From: Verrucomicrobia bacterium UBA6775
Lineage (GTDB): Bacteria > Verrucomicrobiota > Verrucomicrobiia > Limisphaerales > UBA1096
Length of the DNA: 11,947 nucleotides
Direction of reading: 5' to 3'
NCBI GenBank assembly: GCA_002453165.1
Contig: DKGH01000009.1
Span: 1-11,947 of the forward strand
Part shown: piece by piece, positions 1 through 7,324 of the stretch
Position numbering within the stretch: position 1 is the first letter of the stretch
How the letters are laid out: the number at the start of each line of letters is the position of its first letter
The notes under the pieces: generated by a model
Databases searched by the model: none
What the model was told of the DNA's origin: nothing
What the model saw: the letters and a program-made list of their open reading frames with translations, nothing else
Translations under genes and position numbers: made by a program

Positions 1-1
1 G

Positions 2-646
2 CGCTCGACCGACGGCGGCGTGACTTGGACAACGCCCTACGACTCGATCGTCAACAGCCCGCACGGGCCGATCCAGCTCGCCGATGGCCGACAGCTTTAC
101 GCGGGGAAGGACCTGTGGAAAACCGGCAAGTGGATCGGGGTTTGTGAATCGAGGGACGACGGCAAAACGTGGCAAAAGCTCGCGAAGATCCCCACCCGCC
201 CCGGAGACGATCCGGCCGAGTATCACGAATTGCACGCGGTCGAGGCCGCCAACGGCACGATCATCGCGCAGATCCGAAATCACAACGCCACCCACAGCCG
301 CGAGACATTGCAGTCCGAGTCCACCGACGGTGGCAAAACATGGAGCGTGCCGCGCTCGATCGGCGTCTGGGGCCTGCCATCGCACCTGCTACGGCTGAAG
401 GACGATCGACTTCTGATGAGCTACGGCTACCGGCGCCGGCAGTTCGGCAATCAGGCCCGGATCAGCGAAAACCATGGCAAAACTTGGAGTGAGCCAATCA
501 CCATTTCCAGTGACGGCGCAAACGGTGACCTTGGCTATCCCTCCAGCGTGGAACTGACAGATGGCACACTGCTCACCGCCTGGTACGAACAATTGAAAGG
601 CAACTCCCGCGCCGTCCTCCGGTTGGCCAAGTGGTCATTGCTTTAA
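2..646 (+). CDS. Sialidase-like Asp-box (BNR) protein, 3' part
   Basis: The reading frame is open from the left edge (first full codon at base 2), so the N-terminal half lies outside the window; a GTG at 20 falls inside an Asp box and is not a start. Four Asp-box motifs (S-x-D-x-G-x-T-W) are visible in the 214 residues: STDGGVTW at the edge (about residues 2-9), SRDDGKTW (50-57), STDGGKTW (107-114) and SENHGKTW (155-162). This regular spacing is the mark of a six-bladed beta-propeller of the sialidase/neuraminidase superfamily. The C-terminal LGYPSSVEL...AWYE segment resembles the last blade of the sialidase-like proteins common in Planctomycetes and Verrucomicrobia. The likely role is hydrolysis of sialic acid or a related terminal sugar outside the cytoplasm, but many relatives are uncharacterised and the catalytic residues cannot be judged on a partial protein. 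Its stop (644-646) shares two bases with the stop of the convergent CotH gene. Confidence 0.85.
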   Translation, partial: RSTDGGVTWTTPYDSIVNSPHGPIQLADGRQLYAGKDLWKTGKWIGVCESRDDGKTWQKLAKIPTRPGDDPAEYHELHAVEAANGTIIAQIRNHNATHSRETLQSESTDGGKTWSVPRSIGVWGLPSHLLRLKDDRLLMSYGYRRRQFGNQARISENHGKTWSEPITISSDGANGDLGYPSSVELTDGTLLTAWYEQLKGNSRAVLRLAKWSLL

Positions 647-2025
647 CGACGCGGCCTTCTTACCCCTCTGTTCCCAGCCCGCTGACGCAGCCCCGGTGTA
701 TAGCCCTCCCGTTCGCCAGCCCATTGTGCGACGACCGATTCGTGGCGTTTCGCAACAAATTCCCGCAAAAGTGGCTTGCGCACCACGCGATTTTTGCCTC
801 GCCTTTCCGTTAGCACGGTCTCCTTAGGTATTTCGAAATTATTCAAAAACTCATTAAAATCAGTGTATTCATCCTCCCGAACTATTGGTTCGACTGCCTT
901 GCGAAATTGCGCCATGTCACGCGCGATCGCCTCTTTGGCGAAATGAGTGGCCATCAACTTTTTCAACTCGTGCTTATACAACTCACGGAACGGTTTAAGC
1001 TTCATCAAGCGTTCGAGTAACCGCTGCCCCTTTGCAAATGGCTGGTTCAAGCTGAGGTCAAACTGCCGCTCCGGGCTGCCCGCCGAACGATGACTGGCAA
1101 AGGTGCTGTTTAAATCCCACGGTAGGAATACAAACCTGCCACTAGCTTTTGGTAAATAGAGATAATAATTGTGGCCACGCAAAAGGAAGCTGTCCAAGTG
1201 AGACAATACGGTGTGCACAGCGGTGAACCTGGCCAAACGCTCTAATTCCACAAAGTCGCCGATCTTTTCCGCGAACGCCATATCGTCCGCTTGATTCACC
1301 AGCCATGTGAAGGCAATAAGACGCTTGGCCAAGCGCGGCTTCGTGCTGGACTTGGGTACATACACCCTCTCGTATTCCGCAAATGCCTCGCCGAGGTACG
1401 GCATCGAAAGGCTTCGCTCCGGCTTGAGTAGCAGACCTTTATCCGTGCCGAACCGTTCCTCAAGAAATGACCCGTTGACCTGCTCCACCACAACGTAAAG
1501 GCCTAGTAGTTTCTTGTCGTAGCGCCCCGGAACCGTCAGCGTCACCCTCGCAAATGTGGTCTTTGACCCCGGCAACTCCAACTTTCGCCAAAGCCGGTAT
1601 GCCAACGCCTCTCTAATCTGTGATGGATCAAGGACGTTGTTATTCAGGTTCAACTTGGTCAGCCCGAGGAATTTCTGCCCATTCACAAACCGATTAAAAT
1701 CAATCTTGAACGATTTTTTTGGGATATCACGTGCCGTCGAGAAACTGGAATTACCCTTATACCGGAGCCCAACATCCTCAAAAAACCCACCCGCAATCGC
1801 GACATTAGCACGCACGTACTCAAAATCCGCTCCAAAGCCCCTCCCGGTTTTCGGCTCAAGCGAGGTGTAATTTTCAGGCGTCACAGTCAACGCCACGCTC
1901 CATATCTTCGTGTCTTGAAAAAAGGCATCCGCTGTCTTCAGCATTTCCACCTCACCCGCAATCCAACTTGGAACACAACCCCAAAAACAAACAAGTCCCC
2001 CAAAAAGTTTAAATCGAATGTTCAT
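643..2025 (-). CDS. Secreted CotH-family (spore-coat-kinase-like) protein
   Basis: A 460-residue protein if it starts at ATG 2025. That start gives a signal peptide (MNIRFK, then a hydrophobic stretch, ending near SWIAG about residue 24). ATG 2046, seven codons upstream, is possible; the open frame to 2160 would bury the signal sequence and is AT-rich leader. CotH domain (PF08757) marks: YKGNSSF (about 89-95) followed by PKKSFKIDF, then NxxLDPSQIREALAYRL, a VVVEQVNGSFL segment, LDSFLLRGHNYYLYLP (277-292) and FLPWDLNSTF (300-309). The Bacillus CotH relative is an atypical kinase that phosphorylates coat proteins; the role here is unknown. Asp278 and Asp304 are plausible metal/catalytic residues, but the usual second Asp of W-D-x-D is Asn306, so activity is uncertain. 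The C-terminus is strongly basic. Base composition is lower in GC than its neighbours (one hand-counted line 40%, another 58%, against 67% in ggt), which suggests a different history. Confidence 0.85.
   Translation of the reverse strand: MNIRFKLFGGLVCFWGCVPSWIAGEVEMLKTADAFFQDTKIWSVALTVTPENYTSLEPKTGRGFGADFEYVRANVAIAGGFFEDVGLRYKGNSSFSTARDIPKKSFKIDFNRFVNGQKFLGLTKLNLNNNVLDPSQIREALAYRLWRKLELPGSKTTFARVTLTVPGRYDKKLLGLYVVVEQVNGSFLEERFGTDKGLLLKPERSLSMPYLGEAFAEYERVYVPKSSTKPRLAKRLIAFTWLVNQADDMAFAEKIGDFVELERLARFTAVHTVLSHLDSFLLRGHNYYLYLPKASGRFVFLPWDLNSTFASHRSAGSPERQFDLSLNQPFAKGQRLLERLMKLKPFRELYKHELKKLMATHFAKEAIARDMAQFRKAVEPIVREDEYTDFNEFLNNFEIPKETVLTERRGKNRVVRKPLLREFVAKRHESVVAQWAGEREGYTPGLRQRAGNRGVRRPRR
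1322..1335. repeat. Palindrome CGCTTGGCCAAGCG, exact 14-bp copy
   Basis: Perfect 14-base palindrome inside the small CotH gene, read on the minus strand as R-L-A-K-R. One of four exact copies in the window. Confidence 0.9.
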
Positions 2026-2280
2026 CGTCACACGGAACCGCAGCATATTCCCATCAGCGATTGATTCAACTTTTTTACGCTTTATAAACGCTTTAAGATC
2101 ATCTGAATTGAAATGTTCAAAACTCCAAACCGGGACATAGAAATAACAAATTTCAAACAAAGACTGTCGAGAACTGAAAGAGTAAACTAAAAATAATTAC
2201 CCAAGAAAATTCGTGTCTCATTACGAAAACCGAGAAGCGGCCTTGCAACATCCAATCCCAACCAACATGCTACGCCGGTC
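2026..2280. other. AT-rich divergent intergenic region
   Basis: This 255-base stretch lies between the starts of the leftward CotH gene and the rightward ggt gene and must contain both promoters. It is much poorer in GC than the rest of the window (bases 2101-2160 are 30% GC by hand count). On the minus strand a frame stays open to 2160, but it shows no signal peptide or domain. I see a direct repeat AAAGCGT-TTAT-AAAGCGT (minus strand, about 2072-2089) and A/T runs near 2185-2200, but no convincing -35/-10 pair, Shine-Dalgarno sequence or riboswitch. Confidence 0.6.
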
Positions 2281-3948
2281 TTGTTGAATCGAATCGCCAT
2301 CCTGCTGCTTCTCATGCTTCCGCTTGGTCTGGCAGCGAAACGAACCGGTGCCGTAGTGACGGTGCATCCGCTTGCGACAAAAGCAGCGGAACAGGCATTT
2401 GAACGGGGTGGCAATGCGGTGGATGCCGCAGTCGCTGCAGCGCTGACACTTGGCGTGGTGGACGGGTTTAACTCCGGGATCGGCGGCGGCTGTTTCATTC
2501 TAATCCGAAAACCGGACGGCACGTTCGTGGCAATCGACGGCCGGGAAACCGCCCCGCAAAAGGCCAGCCGCGACATTTTCCTGCGCGACGGCAAGGCCGA
2601 CCCGAACCTGAGTCGAACCGGCGCACTGGCCATCGGCGTGCCCGGCGCGCTGGCGGCGTACGACCTCGCGATCCGCGAACACGGCAGAATCGATCTCGCC
2701 GATCACCTTGGCCAGGCGGCGGCGATCGCGGAAGAAGGCTTCGCGCTCGACAAGGCGTACCTCGGCCGGCTTGGCCAAGCGGTGGAGAAACTCCGCAAGT
2801 TCCCGGACAGCGCCCGCATTTTTCTAGACGCCGACGGCAACCCTTGGCCAAGCGGACACCGCTTGAAGCAGCCGGACCTCGCGCGGTCGTACCGCAAGAT
2901 CGCACGGCACACGACCGACTGGTTTTACCGTGGCCCGTTCGCGCTGAAGACCGAGGAGTGGATGCAGGCCAACGACGGGTTGATCACCCGTGCCGACCTC
3001 GCTGCGTACAAGGCCAGGCGGCGCGAGCCGGTGCGGTCGACCTATCGCAGTTTTGAAATCGTCGGCTTCCCGCCGCCCAGCTCAGGCGGAGTGCACGTGG
3101 CGCAGATTTTGAACATCCTCGAGTCGTTCGACCTGGCCTCGATGCCGCCCGGCTCTCCCCGGTTTGTTCACCACATGGCCGAGGCGATGCGGCTGGCCTT
3201 TGCCGACCGCGCCCACTGGCTGGGCGATGCCGACTTCACCCCTGTCCCAAGGGGACTCGTTTCCAAAAAATACGCGCGTAAACTCGCAAAACAAATCCGC
3301 CCCGACAAGGTGGCCAAAATCGAGGGCCACTCGATGCCACCGGATGCCGACACCGATTTGTTCAACAGCCACACGACCCACTTTTCCGCAGCCGACTCTG
3401 ACGGCTGGTGGGTGGCCTGCACGGCCACGGTCAACACTACGTTCGGCTCCGGCGTGGTCCTCCCCGGAACCGGCATCGTGATGAATAATGAGATGGACGA
3501 TTTCTCCGCACAGCCCAACGTGCCGAACGCCTTCGGCCTCGTAGGGGCCGATGCCAACGAGATCCTCCCCAGTAAGCGGCCGCTCTCGAGCATGAGCCCG
3601 ACGATCGTGCTGCGCGACGGTAAACCGGTTTTCTCCGTCGGCGCAGCCGGCGGCCCGAAGATCATCACGCAGGCGGTGCAGGCTATCGTCCACTTCATCG
3701 ACCACGACATGACACCCGCCAAGGCGCTTGGCCAGGCGCGGTTTCATCACCAGTGGAAACCGGATGGGTTGCTGGTCGAAAAGGCGCTTAGCCAGACAAC
3801 CATCGACGCGCTCCGTAAAATAGGCCACACAGTGAAAGTGACCGACTCGATCGGTGCCGCCCAAGCGCTTGGCCTTGGCCATGCGGGTAGGCCGTTCACC
3901 GGCGCGGCCGATCCCCGGGGCCGCGGGGTGTTTTCGGTCACGCCGTGA
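2281..3948 (+). CDS. ggt: Gamma-glutamyltransferase (GGT), exported Ntn hydrolase
   Basis: A 555-residue precursor, the usual length for bacterial GGT (EC 2.3.2.2, also glutathione hydrolase 3.4.19.13). It transfers or hydrolyses the gamma-glutamyl group of glutathione and related peptides in the periplasm. The family is made as one chain that cuts itself before a Thr; here that is Thr365 of TTHFS, giving a large subunit of about 345 residues and a small one of 191. Other family marks: GGNAVDAAVAAAL (43-55), the Arg of RETAP (88-92) that binds the substrate carboxylate, NTTFGSG (385-391), NNEMDDFSA (402-410), the lid-loop region PNVPNAFGLVGADAN, PLSSMSP (434-440), and the Gly457-Gly458 oxyanion pair of GAAGGPKIIT. 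The start is TTG 2281 (or TTG 2284): no in-frame ATG precedes the signal peptide MLNRIAILLLLMLPLGLAA. No Shine-Dalgarno site is seen. It is likely co-transcribed with the next gene, 46 bases downstream. Confidence 0.95.
   Translation: MLNRIAILLLLMLPLGLAAKRTGAVVTVHPLATKAAEQAFERGGNAVDAAVAAALTLGVVDGFNSGIGGGCFILIRKPDGTFVAIDGRETAPQKASRDIFLRDGKADPNLSRTGALAIGVPGALAAYDLAIREHGRIDLADHLGQAAAIAEEGFALDKAYLGRLGQAVEKLRKFPDSARIFLDADGNPWPSGHRLKQPDLARSYRKIARHTTDWFYRGPFALKTEEWMQANDGLITRADLAAYKARRREPVRSTYRSFEIVGFPPPSSGGVHVAQILNILESFDLASMPPGSPRFVHHMAEAMRLAFADRAHWLGDADFTPVPRGLVSKKYARKLAKQIRPDKVAKIEGHSMPPDADTDLFNSHTTHFSAADSDGWWVACTATVNTTFGSGVVLPGTGIVMNNEMDDFSAQPNVPNAFGLVGADANEILPSKRPLSSMSPTIVLRDGKPVFSVGAAGGPKIITQAVQAIVHFIDHDMTPAKALGQARFHHQWKPDGLLVEKALSQTTIDALRKIGHTVKVTDSIGAAQALGLGHAGRPFTGAADPRGRGVFSVTP
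2769..2780. repeat. Palindrome GCTTGGCCAAGC, 12-bp copy
   Basis: Inner 12 bases of the palindrome, in ggt, read as R-L-G-Q-A-V. A degenerate relative, CTTGGCCAGGCG, lies at 2707-2718. Confidence 0.85.
2843..2852. repeat. Palindrome core CTTGGCCAAG, 10-bp copy
   Basis: Core in ggt within CCCTTGGCCAAGCG (2841-2854), one base off the 14-mer. Read as N-P-W-P-S-G, a different codon phase from the copy at 2769. Confidence 0.85.
3725..3738. repeat. Near-exact palindrome copy CGCTTGGCCAGGCG (13/14)
   Basis: One mismatch to the 14-mer, in ggt, read as A-L-G-Q-A. A second partial, overlapping arrangement (CCAAGCGCTTGGCCTTGGCC) sits at 3861-3880 near the end of the same gene. Confidence 0.75.
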
Positions 3949-3994
3949 GTCACAAATCGTTGCGGAACCGGCCCTGTTCCGGTATCAAACCGCC

Positions 3995-6900
3995 GTGGCC
4001 TTGATCTCGAGAACAAACGCATCCCTGTGCACTGCCGTCGTGCTGCTCACAGCAGCCCCGGCGTCGCAGGCCGACCTGTTCACCGACACGGTTTACCCTG
4101 TGCTCCACAAGAACTGTTTCGACTGTCACGGCCCGGACAAGCGCAAGGGCGGGCTGCGGCTCGACCGTCAGCGCGAGGCAATGCTGGGCGGCGACTCCGG
4201 CGCGGTGATCTTGCCGGGAGACAGCGAAAAAAGTCCCCTATACCGACTGGTCGCCGGACTCGACGAGGGCAAACAAATGCCGCCCAAGGGCAAACTGCTG
4301 CCGGCCGATTCGATCGCGGCCATCCAGAAATGGATCGATTCCGGCGCCGCTTGGCCAAGCGCATTGGCCGGTGGAATGGAGGACATCCGCCCCACTCACT
4401 GGTCGTTTCAAAAAGCCAGGCGCACCGCCCTGCCGGTTGTCCAAAATACCGCCTGGCCCAAAAACGCCATCGACCATTTTGTCTTGGCCAAGCTCGAGGA
4501 GGAAAACATCGAGCCCTCACCGCGAGCGGACAAGGCGACATTGATCCGGCGGTTGAGCCTCGACCTGCGCGGCATTCCGCCCGGCGCGAAAGAGGTGCGT
4601 GACTTCCTTCGGGATGACTCGCCCAAGGCATACGATCGACTGGTCGACCGGATGCTCGGCTCGGGTGCGTTCGGTGAACATTGGGGACGCTACTGGCTCG
4701 ACAAGGCGCGCTACGCCGACAGCGACGGCTACGAAAAGGACAATGTGCGGCCCAATGCCTGGGTCTGGCGCGACTGGGTGATTGACGCCGTCAACCGCGA
4801 CGTCCCGTACGACCAGTTTTCCATCCAACAACTCGCGGGGGACATGATGCCAGGCGCCGGGCTCACCGAGAAACTGGCAACCGGTTTCCACCGCAACACT
4901 CTTCGCAACACCGAGGGCGGCACTGATCAGGAGGAGTTTCGACTCAAGGCAGTAGTCGACAGGCTGAACACCACCGGCTCAATCTGGCTGGGCTTGACCG
5001 TCGGCTGTGCGGAGTGCCACACGCACAAATACGACCCGATCACGCAGCGCGAGTTTTACGAGATGATGGCGTTCTTCAACACCTCCGACGACAGGTCGAT
5101 GAAGGCACCCTCCCCGGACGAAATCAATCGGTACAATCTCGCCAAGGCCGGCTGGGACAAAACGAAGGCGGACCTCGACAACGAACTCGAAGCCTACCTG
5201 AAAAACGAGTCCCCGAAAAAACGGGCCGCGTGGGAAAAAACCTACCGCCCGACCGGCCCCAGCTGGGCCGCGTTAACCGTCGAAAAACTGACCGCCACCG
5301 ACGATGTAAAACTGACCGCCGATGACAAGGGCGTCATACGGGCCGGCGGCAACAACCCCGAAACCGCCACCTACATGATCGTTGGCCGGGCCGGATTGAA
5401 ACGCCTCACCGGCGTGCGGTTAACGAGCGTCAAGGTCAACGACAAGGGCGCAGGTCGAGCCGACAACGGCAACTTTGTCGTAAACGAGGTATTGGCCAAA
5501 CTTTTGCTGCCGGACGGCAAATCACAACCGGTCAAATTCACAAAAGCCGTGGCAACATTCTCGCAGAACAACTTCGGCGTGGACAAAGCCATCGACGGCA
5601 ACCCCGGAAACAATTCCGGCTGGGCGGTGGCGCCGAAAATCAATCAGGACAACGTCGCGCTACTGGCCACCGAACCGGTCGACATCCCGGAGGGAGCGCA
5701 GATCGAGTTCACCGTTGTTCAGGTTCACGGCAAGCACCACACACTTGGCGGACTTCGGATCGAGATTTCGGAATCCGAATCACCCGCGACCTTCGACAGC
5801 GTGCCAAGCAATGTCATCGCCGCCCTCGCCGTACCCGTCGGCGAACGCAATGAGGCACAGGCCAAGACCATCGGCGACTGGTTTAGTAGTCGATTCGATG
5901 AACAGGCCAAGGCCCTCCGCGCCAAGGGCGCCGAACATGCCAAGCGTGCCCCGAAATATCCCGGCACCGACGCCGCCGTGGTTACCGAGCAATCCAACAA
6001 ACGCAAAACACACATCCACGTGCGGGGCGACTTCCTCCGCAAGGGCGCCGAAGTGCAGCCGGCCACCTTTTCCGTGCTGCACTCCCTGAACACGGGGAGC
6101 AAACCCAGCCGGCTCGACTTCGCGCAGTGGTTGTTCAACACCGACAACCCGCTCACAGGGCGCGTCTCCGCCAACTACATTTGGCAAAACCTGTTCGGCA
6201 GTGCGCTCGTGAAAACCGTCGACGACTTTGGCACGCGCGGCGAACTCCCCTCGCACCCCGCCCTGCTCGACTGGCTCGCCACCGAACTGCCTCGACTCGA
6301 CTGGAGCCGCAAGGAACTAATCCGCACCATCGTCTCCTCCGCCACCTACCAACAATCCTCCGCCACCCGCAACGAACTGCAGTCACGCGATCCCGACAAC
6401 CGCTGGCTGGCGCGGCAAAACCGGTATCGCCTCGGAGCCGAGGGCGTGCGCGATGCCCAGTTGTACGCCGCCGGGCTCTTGAGCCTTCGCAAGTTCGGCC
6501 CCAGCATCAAGCCGCCGCTGCCTTCCGACATCGCCGCGCTTGGCTACGCCAACTCCGTTAGCTGGAAAGCCAGCGGCGGCGAGAACAAATACCGGCGCGG
6601 CCTCTACATCCACGCCCAGCGCACCGTGCCCTATCCGATGCTGACCACCTTCGACGCAAACGACACCTCCATCGCCTGCATGCGCCGCGAACGCTCCAAC
6701 ACCCCGCTGCAGGCGTTGACCCTGCTGAACGACCCGGTGTTCTTCGAGGCCGCCCAGGCGCTTGGCCAACGGATGAGCCAACAAGGCGACAACCTTCAGG
6801 CACAGATCCGGTACGGCTTCGAGCGCTGCGTCTCCCGCCCCGCCAGCGACGCCGAGATCGAGCGCTTGGCCAAGCTTTACGACGTGCAGCAAAAACTGAT

Positions 6901-7024
6901 CGGCGACACCCCGCAGAGCGCGGAAAAAATCACCGGCAAAAAAGAAGCCACAGCACAACAGGCCGCCCTCATCACCCTCGCCCGCGTGATGCTCAACCTC
7001 GACGAAGCCATCACCCGCGAGTAG
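3995..7024 (+). CDS. Secreted PSCyt1-PSCyt2-PSD1 (DUF1549/DUF1553) cytochrome-domain protein
   Basis: A 1009-residue protein starting at GTG 3995 (TTG 4001 is possible); this leaves a signal peptide cut near ASQA-DLF (about residue 26). The frame stays open to 3854, but that extension overlaps ggt and would bury the signal. Domains in order: PSCyt1 (PF07635, about 35-122) with haem motif C41-F-D-C44-H45, a KQMPPKG Met as possible axial ligand, and KWIDSGAAWP; PSCyt2/DUF1549 (PF07583, about 135-365) with RRLSLDLRGIPP and a second CxxCH, C338-A-E-C341-H342; a beta-rich insert (about 425-595) that may bind sugars; then the RGDFLRKGAEVQP segment and PSD1/DUF1553 (PF07587, about 704-1005) with NYIWQNLFG and RRERSNTPLQALTLLND. 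These are among the most numerous exported proteins of Planctomycetes and Verrucomicrobia, often near sulfatases; the activity is not established. The DUF1501 gene that often follows is absent here; a sulfatase comes next. Confidence 0.92.
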   Translation: MALISRTNASLCTAVVLLTAAPASQADLFTDTVYPVLHKNCFDCHGPDKRKGGLRLDRQREAMLGGDSGAVILPGDSEKSPLYRLVAGLDEGKQMPPKGKLLPADSIAAIQKWIDSGAAWPSALAGGMEDIRPTHWSFQKARRTALPVVQNTAWPKNAIDHFVLAKLEEENIEPSPRADKATLIRRLSLDLRGIPPGAKEVRDFLRDDSPKAYDRLVDRMLGSGAFGEHWGRYWLDKARYADSDGYEKDNVRPNAWVWRDWVIDAVNRDVPYDQFSIQQLAGDMMPGAGLTEKLATGFHRNTLRNTEGGTDQEEFRLKAVVDRLNTTGSIWLGLTVGCAECHTHKYDPITQREFYEMMAFFNTSDDRSMKAPSPDEINRYNLAKAGWDKTKADLDNELEAYLKNESPKKRAAWEKTYRPTGPSWAALTVEKLTATDDVKLTADDKGVIRAGGNNPETATYMIVGRAGLKRLTGVRLTSVKVNDKGAGRADNGNFVVNEVLAKLLLPDGKSQPVKFTKAVATFSQNNFGVDKAIDGNPGNNSGWAVAPKINQDNVALLATEPVDIPEGAQIEFTVVQVHGKHHTLGGLRIEISESESPATFDSVPSNVIAALAVPVGERNEAQAKTIGDWFSSRFDEQAKALRAKGAEHAKRAPKYPGTDAAVVTEQSNKRKTHIHVRGDFLRKGAEVQPATFSVLHSLNTGSKPSRLDFAQWLFNTDNPLTGRVSANYIWQNLFGSALVKTVDDFGTRGELPSHPALLDWLATELPRLDWSRKELIRTIVSSATYQQSSATRNELQSRDPDNRWLARQNRYRLGAEGVRDAQLYAAGLLSLRKFGPSIKPPLPSDIAALGYANSVSWKASGGENKYRRGLYIHAQRTVPYPMLTTFDANDTSIACMRRERSNTPLQALTLLNDPVFFEAAQALGQRMSQQGDNLQAQIRYGFERCVSRPASDAEIERLAKLYDVQQKLIGDTPQSAEKITGKKEATAQQAALITLARVMLNLDEAITRE
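4348..4361. repeat. Palindrome CGCTTGGCCAAGCG, exact 14-bp copy
   Basis: Perfect copy in the PSCyt1-PSD1 gene, read as A-A-W-P-S-A. It covers the W-P that normally ends the PSCyt1 domain (WIDxGAxWP), so here the DNA motif coincides with family-typical residues. Confidence 0.9.
4483..4492. repeat. Palindrome core CTTGGCCAAG, 10-bp copy
   Basis: Core in the same gene, read as V-L-A-K-L. The 8-base core TTGGCCAA recurs at 5492-5499, also read as V-L-A-K-L. Confidence 0.8.
6759..6769. repeat. Partial palindrome copy CGCTTGGCCAA
   Basis: Eleven bases of the 14-mer near the 3' end of the PSD1 gene, read as A-L-G-Q-R; the right arm diverges to CGG. Confidence 0.7.
6864..6875. repeat. Palindrome GCTTGGCCAAGC, 12-bp copy
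   Basis: Thirteen of 14 bases match (CGCTTGGCCAAGCT, 6863-6876). Read as E-R-L-A-K-L, a third codon phase within the same gene. Confidence 0.85.
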
Positions 7025-7086
7025 CTGAAAGCTGGAGGGACGAGCTTGCGAGTCTGCAAAAAAACCAACGTACCAAACCTAGCCAG

Positions 7087-7120
7087 CCAAGGTAGGGACG
7101 CCTGTCCCAGGCGTCCTTGG
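7087..7120. repeat. Intergenic hairpin element
   Basis: Nine-base arms GGACGCCTG (7096-7104) and CAGGCGTCC (7108-7116) enclose the loop tcc; outer arms CCAAGG (7087-7092) and CCTTGG (7115-7120) extend the symmetry. An alternative smaller hairpin GGGAC-gcct-GTCCC (7095-7108) is nested in it. There is no T-run after it, so it is not a classic terminator. A second small hairpin, GGGTT-caa-AACCC, follows at 7119-7131. It looks like a dispersed REP-type intergenic element, which is inference. Confidence 0.6.
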
Positions 7121-7157
7121 GTTCAAAACCCAACACGTTAGGCTGTCCTGTTTTGGA

Positions 7158-7220
7158 CACGGATTTCACGGATTTTCACCGATCGTTTCCCATCCCAAAA
7201 ATCTGCGTTCATCTGCGTTC
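7158..7220. repeat. Short tandem repeats CACGGATTT and ATCTGCGTTC
   Basis: CACGGATTT (7158-7166), CACGGATTTT (7167-7176) and the decayed CACCGAT (7177-7183) form an imperfect tandem. Further on, ATCTGCGTTC is repeated exactly head-to-tail (7201-7210 and 7211-7220). Similar strings occur as scattered noncoding repeats in several bacterial phyla; I see no coding potential. Confidence 0.6.
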
Positions 7221-7248
7221 CCTTCTTCCGGCCCTTCGCTTGGTTTTC

Positions 7249-7278
7249 CGGGGACAGGAATGTCCCCGCTCCTTTTTT
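7249..7278 (+). terminator. Rho-independent-terminator-like stem-loop after the PSD1 gene
   Basis: A perfect 8-base stem, CGGGGACA (7249-7256) with TGTCCCCG (7261-7268), is closed by a GGAA loop (GNRA type). Four bases later comes TTTTTT (7273-7278). Orientation fits termination of the ggt-PSD1 unit, though it lies 225 bases beyond the stop at 7024. The four-base spacer is not ideal, and the stem could instead be part of a dispersed repeat. Confidence 0.5.
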
Positions 7279-7294
7279 CCGCTTGGCCAAGCGG
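7279..7294. repeat. Palindrome CCGCTTGGCCAAGCGG, 16-bp intergenic copy
   Basis: The exact 14-mer with one more matching pair on each side, in noncoding DNA 30 bases before the sulfatase start. Its presence outside genes shows the motif is not driven by protein sequence alone. Confidence 0.9.
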
Positions 7295-7324
7295 GGGTTT
7301 ACGGTTCCAATTCGGCGCCTGCCT

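Noticed and set aside
2026..2160. Longer start for the small CotH protein at 2160
   Set aside because: The extra 45 residues are encoded by AT-rich leader DNA, match no family feature and would bury the signal sequence.
2267..2287. ATG-initiated seven-codon mini-frame overlapping the ggt start, as a regulatory leader peptide
   Set aside because: It has no ribosome binding site and no unusual codon content; too short to support.
3082..3882. A 266-codon minus-strand frame opposite ggt
   Set aside because: It mirrors strongly conserved GGT sequence and shows no domain or signal of its own.
3854..3994. Longer N-terminus for the PSCyt1-PSD1 protein, overlapping the end of ggt
   Set aside because: The extra 47 residues would precede the signal peptide and read out of frame through conserved GGT C-terminal codons.
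7279..7294. The 16-bp palindrome as part of a transcription terminator
   Set aside because: Its arms meet with no loop bases and it has no T-run after it; the same sequence also lies inside genes, so termination is unlikely.
7283..7324. TTG start for the sulfatase inside the intergenic palindrome
   Set aside because: It would put 14 residues including several Arg and Pro before a good signal peptide that already begins with tandem ATG codons at 7325.
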